Origin: Nitriliruptorales bacterium
GTDB taxonomy: Bacteria > Actinomycetota > Nitriliruptoria > Euzebyales > Egibacteraceae
Reading direction: 5' to 3'
Assembly: GCA_007133145.1 (NCBI GenBank)
Contig: SLNF01000249.1
Span: 1-10,767, forward strand
DNA length: 10,767 bases
A program made the position numbers and the translations under genes. This document shows, piece after piece, positions 1-4,435 of the stretch. Numbering within the stretch: the first letter of the stretch is position 1; each line of letters opens with the position of its first letter. A model generated the notes under the pieces. That model worked only from the letters and a program-made list of their open reading frames with translations. It searched no databases and was not told the origin of the DNA.

Positions 1-23
1 CCGGCCCTCCCGGCCGGGCCGCA

Positions 24-46
24 GGCCGTCGGGGCGGCCGACGGCC
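24..46 (-). terminator. Hairpin just downstream of tRNA-Leu, possible U-less terminator
   Basis: A perfect 9-bp inverted repeat, GGCCGTCGG (24-32) and CCGACGGCC (38-46), surrounds a 5-nt loop and begins 6 nt beyond the 3' end of tRNA-Leu on the minus strand. There is no T tract, so it would be an actinobacterial I-shaped terminator or simply a processing structure. Hairpins arise easily in DNA this GC-rich. Confidence 0.4.
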
Positions 47-52
47 GCGGCG

Positions 53-133
53 TGCGCGAGAGGGGAGTCGAACCCCTACCCCCGAAGGGACCAGGACCTA
101 AACCTGGCGCGTCTACCGTTCCGCCACTCGCGC
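53..133 (-). tRNA. tRNA-Leu (anticodon UAG)
   Basis: Read on the minus strand, the sequence folds as a class II tRNA. The acceptor arms GCGCGAG and CTCGCGC pair fully. The anticodon stem CCAGG/CCTGG encloses the loop TTTAGGT, giving anticodon UAG, which reads CUA/CUN leucine codons. A long variable arm (TCCC-TTCG-GGGG) and the T arm AGGGG-TTCGACT-CCCCT are present. The discriminator base is A at 53, and the next bases are CGC, so CCA is not encoded and must be added after transcription. A -10-like TATCGT (plus coordinates 143-148) lies 9 nt upstream of the mature 5' end, with no clear -35 box. Confidence 0.97.
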
Positions 134-216
134 GCAGTCGGCACGATACCCGCCGTCCTGGCACTGCACGGCGGGATGTGGGCCTCGTCGGCCATTGGGC
201 GCGGGGCCCGGAAGCC

Positions 217-957
217 TCACGCCGCCGGGTCGCCGAGCGCGAGGCCCACGAGATCGCCGTAGCGGACGGGGTCGTCGGCGACGACGACGGGGACCCCGGC
301 AGGCAGCGTCGGGCCGAGCCAGTCGGTGCGCACGCCCGGGTTGCAGAGCCCCGAGCCGTCCGGTGCGACCACGAAGCCGCTGCAGGTGGCCGCCCCGGCC
401 CGGGCGGCCTGGGACTGACGGGTGACCGCCGCGCGCGCGGCTCCGGTGTCGAGGTCGCCCGCGAGACGCTCGACGTCGACGAGCGGACACCGCGCCGCGG
501 CCCGCAGCACCTCGTGGCGCAGGGTGATGCAGCGCGACTCCACGAACAAGGCTCGGCGCAGCGCGAGGTCGAGTTCCTCGGCGGCGGCCTCGGACTGGCG
601 TCGGGCCGCCTGCACCGCCTCGAGCGCGAGCAGGCTCGAGATCGGGTACTCGTCGAGGCGTCCTTGCCACAGCGACCACCCGAAGTGCGGCGTCGCTGCG
701 GCGCAGGAGGGGATCTCGGCGTCGATGATCCGGCGCGCCAAGGGCTTGCGGTGCAGGAGCTCGAGCGGGTGCGCGAGGTGGAGGATCGGCGGCGCGGAGG
801 AGCACCCCCGGGCGGCACGCGCCTCGCGCAGCCGGAGCACGACGACGGTCGACCAGGGGCAGGCGATGTCGCTGAAGACGACGAGCGTTCCCTGTGCGCC
901 GCCGAACGGCTCGGACGGGTCGCCGCGTGCGTTCCTGCCTCCGGCCGCGACGTCCAC
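217..957 (-). CDS. DsbA/FrnE-like thioredoxin-fold protein, atypical active site
   Basis: This 246-aa protein resembles the DsbA/FrnE (2-hydroxychromene-2-carboxylate isomerase-like) thioredoxin-fold group of actinobacteria. After a short N-terminal tail, a beta strand (TLVVFSD, residues 24-30) leads into C33-P34-W35-S36, the position of the usual CPWC motif, so only the first cysteine is kept. A helical insert occupies about residues 60-180. The C-terminal segment FVVAPDG...CNPGV (195-209), followed by GVPVVVADDP, matches the family pattern 'SPHLFLPDG...NPGI', but the cis-Pro position here reads Ser-Gly. No signal peptide or membrane segment is seen, so it is probably cytosolic. The GTG start lies 4 nt after the stop of the upstream MDMPI gene, with a GAGG in the overlap region, which indicates translational coupling in one operon. 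Likely partners are small thiols or mycothiol adducts (inference). Without the resolving cysteine it could work by a monothiol mechanism or be non-catalytic. The family assignment is fairly secure, the reaction unknown. Confidence 0.8.
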   Translation of the reverse strand: MDVAAGGRNARGDPSEPFGGAQGTLVVFSDIACPWSTVVVLRLREARAARGCSSAPPILHLAHPLELLHRKPLARRIIDAEIPSCAAATPHFGWSLWQGRLDEYPISSLLALEAVQAARRQSEAAAEELDLALRRALFVESRCITLRHEVLRAAARCPLVDVERLAGDLDTGAARAAVTRQSQAARAGAATCSGFVVAPDGSGLCNPGVRTDWLGPTLPAGVPVVVADDPVRYGDLVGLALGDPAA

Positions 958-961
958 GACC

Positions 962-1738
962 TCAGAACACGACCCGCGTGGCGAGCAGCCCCTCCCCAGC
1001 TGCCCGTCCCGACAGCGTCCGGCAGAACTCCACGGCGTCGTGCTCGAGGTGGGGTCCGCCGTGGCCGTGGCGGAACTGCCCTCCCGCCGGGCCGGAGAGG
1101 GTGAGGTGGAACGGCCGGCCGTGGCGCGCGGCCCACTCGGCGACGACGTCGGCGACGATGCGCGCATCGGTGGGGCCGAGGTCGAGTGGGCGGCCGGTGG
1201 CCCGGGCGATGTCGACGCGGTGCAGCCAGACGTCGCGGGTGTAGACGACGTCGACGAGCGCGCCGAGCTCGAGGCGGTCGGGCATGCCCGGCGCCGTCGA
1301 GCCGCCCGGGTCGAGTGGCACCGAGACGCGTCGCAGCAGGGCCGGCAGCCGCATGCGCCCGCGCACCGCGGGCACCGCGACCGCGCGCAGGGCGGCGAGT
1401 CGCTGCTCCCGCGACAGCCCCGCGTGGTCGGTGACCTGGAGGGCGTTGACGGCGTCGAGGGTGTTGCCGTCGAACGCCGCCGCGTGGCGTCGGCCCCAGC
1501 GCTGCTGACGCACCGACTCGCGGACCGAGGCGCCGGCCTTGCCCGCGCCGATGAGGTGGCCGACCATCGCGGCGACGTCCCAGGCAGGGCACTCCGTGGG
1601 CGCGGCCCAGTCGACGGGCTCGAGGCGCTCGAGCAGCTCGAGCAGTCGCTCGTAGGCGGCCAGCGCCACCTCCCGGGCATCGGTGCTGCGTGTGATGCGC
1701 GGGATCTCCTCCACCATGCGGACCGTGTCGATGCTCAT
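962..1738 (-). CDS. Maleylpyruvate isomerase-type (MDMPI/DinB) mycothiol-dependent enzyme
   Basis: This 258-aa protein belongs to the actinobacterial mycothiol-dependent maleylpyruvate isomerase family (TIGR03083-like). The N-terminal DinB-like four-helix bundle contains the conserved CPAWDVAAMVGHLIG stretch (50-64) with putative metal ligand H61. The family signature TRDVWLHRVDIARATG (167-182) supplies D169 and H173, where the founding enzyme has Glu and His. A smaller C-terminal SCP2-like domain follows (about 195-245). Characterised members bind a divalent metal that activates the thiol of mycothiol for isomerisation or conjugation. The substrate of this one cannot be read from sequence. 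The ATG at 1738 is preceded by GGAGG with 8-nt spacing. An internal ATG at 1717 is a weaker alternative. It is the first gene of an operon with the DsbA-like gene (4-nt gap) and is divergent from a TetR gene. Its promoter overlaps an operator-like dyad, so repression by that TetR is likely (inference). Confidence 0.9.
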   Translation of the reverse strand: MSIDTVRMVEEIPRITRSTDAREVALAAYERLLELLERLEPVDWAAPTECPAWDVAAMVGHLIGAGKAGASVRESVRQQRWGRRHAAAFDGNTLDAVNALQVTDHAGLSREQRLAALRAVAVPAVRGRMRLPALLRRVSVPLDPGGSTAPGMPDRLELGALVDVVYTRDVWLHRVDIARATGRPLDLGPTDARIVADVVAEWAARHGRPFHLTLSGPAGGQFRHGHGGPHLEHDAVEFCRTLSGRAAGEGLLATRVVF

Positions 1739-1762
1739 CCTCCGCTCCTCCCCATGAGGTTG

Positions 1763-1779
1763 ACCTAACGCTGTTAGGT
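1763..1779. promoter_or_regulatory. Operator-like dyad O1 in the MDMPI/TetR divergent region
   Basis: ACCTAAC-GCT-GTTAGGT is a perfect 7-bp inverted repeat with a 3-bp spacer, of the size expected for a TetR dimer site. It overlaps the proposed -10 box (1777-1782) of the leftward MDMPI promoter. A lone CCTAACGTC half-site (1795-1803) and a related dyad at 1814-1828 lie nearby. Confidence 0.75.
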
Positions 1780-1805
1780 GTACGCTCCCTGCCGCCTAAC
1801 GTCAA
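1777..1805 (-). promoter_or_regulatory. Predicted promoter of the MDMPI-DsbA operon
   Basis: On the minus strand, TTGACG (1800-1805, 5/6 match to TTGACA) is followed by a 17-bp spacer and TACACC (1777-1782). The -35 is strong and the -10 moderate. The -10 lies inside dyad O1, which fits repression by steric block. Confidence 0.55.
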
Positions 1806-1813
1806 GAGCTTTT

Positions 1814-1828
1814 CCAAACAATGTTAGA
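1814..1828. promoter_or_regulatory. Operator-like dyad O2, near the TetR-1 promoter
   Basis: CCAAACAATGTTAGA aligns with CCTAACGCTGTTAGG of O1 at 11 of 15 positions (shared CC-AAC-TGTTAG). It is a less symmetric copy centred 50 bp from O1. It overlaps a -10-like TAGAGT (1825-1830) that could drive the rightward TetR gene, consistent with autoregulation by the same protein. Confidence 0.55.
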
Positions 1829-1884
1829 GTCGTTCCTGGGTGGCCCGAAGGGGCCAAGATGCGTGCACCGGAAGGAGCGCAGCG

Positions 1885-2463
1885 ATGACCGATCGGCGCG
1901 CGCGGCGTCACGAGGCCACGCGCAGGGAGATCCTCGACGCCGCATGGCGGCTCGCCCGCGAGCGCGGCCTCACCGGCTGGTCGCTTCGCGAGGTCGCGGC
2001 CGAGGTCGGCATGCGCGCCCCCTCGCTCTACGGGTACTTCCGCAGCAAGGAGGCCATCTACGACGCGATGTTCGCCGAGGGCTCCGCGCAGCTGCTCGCC
2101 TTGGCCGACGCGGTGCCGCGGGAGGCGGACCCGGTCGACCTGTTGCGCGCGGCCGCGAGGGAGTTCGTCGACTTCTGCGTCGCCGACCCGCCGCGCTACC
2201 AGCTCCTCTTCCTGCGCGTGGTCCCCGGCTTCGCTCCCTCGCCGGCGTCCTACGCGCTGGCCGAGGAGGTCCTCGAGCGCCTGCGCGCGATCCTCGCCTT
2301 GGCGGGGGTGACGAGCGAGCGGGCCGTCGACCTGTGGACCGCGCTCGTCACCGGCCTCGCCACCCAGCAGGTGAGCAACGACCCCGACGGCACCCGCTGG
2401 AGCGACCTCGTCGACCACGCCGTCGACATGTTCCTCGCAAGCGAGCTCGCCACCCCGCGCTGA
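1885..2463 (+). CDS. TetR/AcrR-family transcriptional regulator (TetR-1)
   Basis: This is a 192-aa one-domain-plus-ligand-pocket repressor of normal TetR length. The N-terminal helix-turn-helix covers about residues 30-53 (WSLREVAAEVGMRAPSLYGYF), with the family hallmark SLYGYFRSKEAIY in the recognition helix and helix 4. The C-terminal half, with WTALVTGLATQQVSNDP, resembles the WHG/TetR_C_33 type of ligand-binding domain. The ATG at 1885 is preceded by AAGGAG with 8-nt spacing, so the longer frame opening at 1840 is not favoured. The gene is divergent from MDMPI-DsbA, and two related dyads occupy the shared intergenic region. It therefore probably represses both that operon and itself, with release by an unknown small molecule, perhaps a substrate of the enzymes. 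It ends 79 bp before the convergent SRAP gene. Confidence 0.93.
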   Translation: MTDRRARRHEATRREILDAAWRLARERGLTGWSLREVAAEVGMRAPSLYGYFRSKEAIYDAMFAEGSAQLLALADAVPREADPVDLLRAAAREFVDFCVADPPRYQLLFLRVVPGFAPSPASYALAEEVLERLRAILALAGVTSERAVDLWTALVTGLATQQVSNDPDGTRWSDLVDHAVDMFLASELATPR

Positions 2464-2542
2464 GCGTGGGCCTACCGTGCAGCGGGTGATCGTGGCGCGC
2501 GGCCGCGCGAGACGACGGGCGGCCCGAGATGCGGCGGCGCGC

Positions 2543-3229
2543 TCAGGCGTCGACCGGCTCGAGCAGCCCGGGGTGGTTGTTGCGCGGGCTGTTGACCTCG
2601 GTCGAGACCGGATGGCCGGTGAGCAGGCGATCGTCGGCCGGGCCGAGGAGGCCGCGCAGCCGTTCGACGTCGGCGAGGTCGCGGTCGAGCCAGGGATCCC
2701 AGGCGTCGGGCTCGAGGATCACCGGCATGCGGTCGTGCATCCCGGCCATGAAGGCGTTGGCCCCGGTCGTGAGGATCGTGCACGTGCGCAGCGGCTCGGC
2801 GTCGGGCGCCTCGGGATCGCGCCACACCGACCAGAGCCCGGCGAAGGCCATCGGCGCCTCGTCGGCACGGTGGATGAGGTGGGGCACCTTGCGCCCGTCC
2901 TCGCGCTGCTGCCACTCGTAGAAGCCATCGGCGGGGATGAGACACCGGCGCTTGCGGAAGGCGTCACGGAAGGACGGCTTCTCCGCGGCGGTCTCGCTAC
3001 GGGCGTTGATGAGCCGGTTGCCGATCTTGGGATCCTTGGCCCAACCCGGCACGAGGCCCCAGCGCAGGGCGACGAGGTGACGCCGGTCGCCGTGCTCCGC
3101 GGCGGCGTAGACCCGTTGGCTCGGCGCCACGTTGTAGCTCGGCCCGAGGTCGTCGGTCTGGCGCTCGTCGACGACGAGCAGTCGTGCGAAGCCGTCGGCG
3201 TCGGTCGCCGCGACGAACCGGCCGCACAT
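2543..3229 (-). CDS. SRAP-family abasic-site DNA-protein crosslink protein (YedK/HMCES type)
   Basis: The 228-aa product is a full-length SRAP (SOS-response-associated peptidase) protein. All key residues are visible: C2 exposed after Met removal in MCGRF, which forms the thiazolidine crosslink to abasic sites; N75 within NARSET; E105 in GFYEW; and H165 in MHDRMPVIL, matching C2, N75, E105 and H160 of E. coli YedK. The conserved YNVAPSQ (32-38) and RWGLVPGWAKD (56-66) are also present. Members shield abasic sites in single-stranded DNA. The start is fixed by the requirement for Met-Cys and by AGGAGG 6 nt upstream of the ATG. It is divergent from an HNH nuclease gene. I see no LexA-type GAAC-N4-GTTC box upstream, so SOS control is not supported despite the family name. 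Confidence 0.97.
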   Translation of the reverse strand: MCGRFVAATDADGFARLLVVDERQTDDLGPSYNVAPSQRVYAAAEHGDRRHLVALRWGLVPGWAKDPKIGNRLINARSETAAEKPSFRDAFRKRRCLIPADGFYEWQQREDGRKVPHLIHRADEAPMAFAGLWSVWRDPEAPDAEPLRTCTILTTGANAFMAGMHDRMPVILEPDAWDPWLDRDLADVERLRGLLGPADDRLLTGHPVSTEVNSPRNNHPGLLEPVDA

Positions 3230-3283
3230 CGCCCACCTCCTACCGCGAGGGTCATCGCTACCACGACCGTACCCGTGAGCGGA

Positions 3284-3318
3284 GGCGCCGGCGGCCCGCC
3301 CTGCCCCGGACCGGCGCC
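3284..3318. repeat. 8-bp GC inverted repeat in the SRAP/HNH intergenic region
   Basis: GGCGCCGG (3284-3291) and CCGGCGCC (3311-3318) form a perfect dyad around a 19-nt loop. No regulator is assigned. Self-complementary GC arms of this kind occur readily in DNA this rich in GC. Confidence 0.35.
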
Positions 3319-3321
3319 GCC

Positions 3322-3347
3322 GCGCGCCTGTGGACAACCGGGCGCGC
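3322..3347. promoter_or_regulatory. Consensus DnaA-box 9-mer inside a short dyad
   Basis: TGTGGACAA (3329-3337) is the reverse complement of TTGTCCACA, the DnaA-box consensus used in high-GC actinobacteria. It sits in the 12-nt loop of a 7-bp inverted repeat, GCGCGCC (3322-3328) and GGCGCGC (3341-3347), between the divergent SRAP and HNH genes. I saw only one box, so this is not an origin. It may be a lone DnaA site or a chance match. Confidence 0.4.
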
Positions 3348-3376
3348 CGCGCGGGGCGGTGTCGCACCCTCGGGCG

Positions 3377-3853
3377 ATGATGCCTCGCATGGACGCTGCC
3401 GCCGACGCCGACCGGACGTGTAGCCGCTGCGGGCAGCGCAAGCCCGCCGCGGCGTTCCCGCTGCGCCGTCGTGATGGTGCCCGCCGGCAGAGCCACTGTC
3501 GCGAGTGCAAGGCCGCGTACCAGGCTGCGTGGTACGCAGAGAACCGCGCTCGCCACCTCTTGGCCGTGGAAGCGACCCGTCGCGCTCGGCTCGAGGGCAA
3601 TCGACGGCTCGTGCGTGAGGCGAAGGACCGACCCTGCGCGGATTGCGGCCGCCGGTATCCGCCCTACGTGCTCGACTTCGACCACGTTCGAGGTGTCAAG
3701 TCCTGGGCGATCGCCTCGCAGGTTCGTGATGTCACCGCGCAACGCCTCCGCGAAGAGATCGCCAAGTGCGACGTCGTGTGCGCCAACTGCCATCGTGAGC
3801 GGACGTACGGCCCACGAGGTCGTCGGCGAGAGCCAACGGAGGAGATGCCGTGA
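3377..3853 (+). CDS. Small zinc-ribbon HNH endonuclease-like protein
   Basis: This is a 158-aa protein with two cysteine modules. The first is an N-terminal zinc knuckle, C15-x2-C18 and C41-x2-C44, followed by a basic Tyr/Arg-rich linker (about 48-80). The second is an HNH fold: C87-x2-C90, then LDFDHVRG with D102 and H103, and C135-A-N-C138-H139. The paired CxxC motifs are structural zinc ligands of the HNH core, and H103, N137 and H139 are the expected catalytic or metal residues. Similar proteins are widespread in actinobacterial chromosomes and phages, and their targets are mostly unknown. The start is uncertain: ATGs at 3377, 3380 and 3389 are in frame, and none has a strong ribosome site. 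The gene is divergent from SRAP and ends 26 bp before the 3' end of the opposing tRNA-Lys. A homing or phage-derived origin is possible, but no att-like repeats were seen. Confidence 0.85.
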   Translation: MMPRMDAAADADRTCSRCGQRKPAAAFPLRRRDGARRQSHCRECKAAYQAAWYAENRARHLLAVEATRRARLEGNRRLVREAKDRPCADCGRRYPPYVLDFDHVRGVKSWAIASQVRDVTAQRLREEIAKCDVVCANCHRERTYGPRGRRREPTEEMP

Positions 3854-3878
3854 GGGGTGCGGGCCACATTTTGACCCG

Positions 3879-3955
3879 TGGTGCCCCCGGAAGGATTCGA
3901 ACCTTCAACGCGCCGGTTAAGAGCCGGGTGCTCTGCCAGGTTGAGCTACGAGGGC
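3879..3955 (-). tRNA. tRNA-Lys (anticodon CUU), CCA encoded
   Basis: The minus-strand sequence folds as a cloverleaf. The acceptor GCCCTCG/CGGGGGC pairs with one G-U. The D stem is GCTC/GAGC. The anticodon stem CCCGG/CCGGC has one terminal mismatch and a CTCTTAA loop giving anticodon CUU (AAG codons). The T arm is GAAGG-TTCGAAT-CCTTC. Discriminator A (3882) is followed by genomically encoded CCA (3879-3881), unlike the other three tRNAs here. Confidence 0.97.
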
Positions 3956-3970
3956 ATCGTGCGATCCGGG

Positions 3971-3976
3971 AGTGTA
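3971..3976 (-). promoter_or_regulatory. Possible -10 box of tRNA-Lys
   Basis: TACACT on the minus strand (4/6 to TATAAT) lies 15 nt upstream of the mature tRNA-Lys 5' end. It falls within a 6-bp dyad (GGAGTG 3969-3974, CACTCC 3978-3983). No clear -35 box is seen, so the call is weak. Confidence 0.3.
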
Positions 3977-4019
3977 GCACTCCGATGCGTGAGGCCACCC
4001 TCGTGCCGCGACCTTCGAC

Positions 4020-4041
4020 GGCCCGCGAGGGGCGGCGGGCC
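4020..4041 (-). terminator. Hairpin downstream of tRNA-His, possible terminator
   Basis: GGCCCGC (4020-4026) and GCGGGCC (4035-4041) form a 7-bp stem with an 8-nt loop, beginning 30 nt beyond the tRNA-His 3' end on the minus strand. There is no T tract. It could separate an Arg-His transcript from a separately promoted tRNA-Lys. Confidence 0.3.
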
Positions 4042-4071
4042 ACCCCACGCCGGGTACGAGCTCGGAAGGAG

Positions 4072-4146
4072 GGTGACCGACGGGAATCGAACCCGCGACC
4101 TCCGCGACCACAACGCGGCGCTCTAACCGACTGAGCTACGGCCACC
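4072..4146 (-). tRNA. tRNA-His (anticodon GUG)
   Basis: The minus-strand cloverleaf carries the histidine-specific extra G(-1) (4146) opposite discriminator C73 (4072). The acceptor GTGGCCG/CGGTCAC has one G-U pair. The anticodon stem CCGCG/CGCGG holds the loop TTGTGGT, anticodon GUG. The T arm GCGGG-TTCGATT-CCCGT is complete. CCA is not encoded. It lies 40 nt downstream of tRNA-Arg with little room for a separate promoter, so the two are probably co-transcribed. Confidence 0.97.
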
Positions 4147-4186
4147 ATGCGCCGCGGCAGCGCGCGGCGGCCGCCAATCGTACACG

Positions 4187-4259
4187 CGCGCCCGGGAGGA
4201 TTCGAACCCCCGACCGGCGGAATAGAAGTCCGCTGCTCTGTCCCCTGAGCTACGGGCGC
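4187..4259 (-). tRNA. tRNA-Arg (anticodon UCU)
   Basis: The minus-strand cloverleaf has acceptor GCGCCCG/CGGGCGC, anticodon stem GCGGA/TCCGC with loop CTTCTAT (anticodon UCU, reading the rare AGA codon), and T arm GGGGG-TTCGAAT-CCTCC with one wobble. The discriminator is G (4187) and CCA is not encoded. It is the first gene of the Arg-His-Lys tRNA group. Confidence 0.97.
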
Positions 4260-4282
4260 ATGGGCGTGGTCCGGGGCCGGGC

Positions 4283-4349
4283 GCGGGGCCGCAGCACCCG
4301 GCCGGGACAGGCTACGAGCAGCGTAGCAGGGTCCCCCGGGCGGCCCCGC
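4283..4349. repeat. Nested inverted repeat between tRNA-Arg and the VIT1 gene
   Basis: The outer arms GCGGGGCCGC (4283-4292) and GCGGCCCCGC (4340-4349) are perfect 10-bp complements. Inside lies a second stem, GCTACG (4311-4316) and CGTAGC (4322-4327), with a 5-nt loop. The element sits in the leader of the leftward tRNA transcript and upstream of the rightward VIT1 promoter. Its function is unknown; it could act as a transcriptional insulator between divergent units. Confidence 0.4.
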
Positions 4350-4392
4350 GGAGGGCCGGCCGACGAGCGGCAGGGGCGGCAGGGAAACCTTA

Positions 4393-4428
4393 CCTGTGGT
4401 GACAGGGTGCCCTGCGCTGGACTACCGT
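4393..4428 (+). promoter_or_regulatory. Predicted VIT1 promoter with an overlapping dyad
   Basis: GTGACA (4399-4404, 5/6 to TTGACA) is followed by an 18-bp spacer and TACCGT (4423-4428). Transcription would begin at about 4434-4436, on the start codon itself, which suggests a leaderless mRNA. The dyad CCTGT-GGTG-ACAGG (4393-4406) covers the -35 box and could be the site of a metal-responsive or other repressor. Confidence 0.5.
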
Positions 4429-4435
4429 GGCAGTG

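Noticed and set aside
217..1680. A single 487-aa fusion reading through the MDMPI and DsbA region on the minus strand
   Set aside because: The N-terminal half is the wrong frame of the MDMPI gene and looks like shadow sequence. The DsbA homology starts only after the GTG at 957.
422..1768. A 448-codon plus-strand open frame over the MDMPI-DsbA operon
   Set aside because: No recognisable domain, and it runs across the divergent promoter region. The minus-strand genes have clear family signatures and a ribosome site.
2496..2509. The palindrome CGCGCGGCCGCGCG between TetR-1 and SRAP as a bidirectional terminator
   Set aside because: It is a continuous GC palindrome with no loop and no T tracts on either side, and is readily produced by chance in this base composition.
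3230..3376. A LexA/SOS box upstream of the SRAP gene
   Set aside because: No GAAC-N4-GTTC or close variant could be found by eye in the divergent region.
3377..3955. An integrated element at tRNA-Lys with the HNH gene as cargo
   Set aside because: No duplicated tRNA 3' end, integrase or composition change is visible. The HNH gene has the same high GC as its neighbours.
4384..4406. A DtxR/IdeR iron box upstream of VIT1
   Set aside because: AACCTTACCT resembles only part of the TTAGGTTAG-CTAACCTAA consensus, and the matching arm is missing. The clearer symmetry is CCTGT-GGTG-ACAGG.
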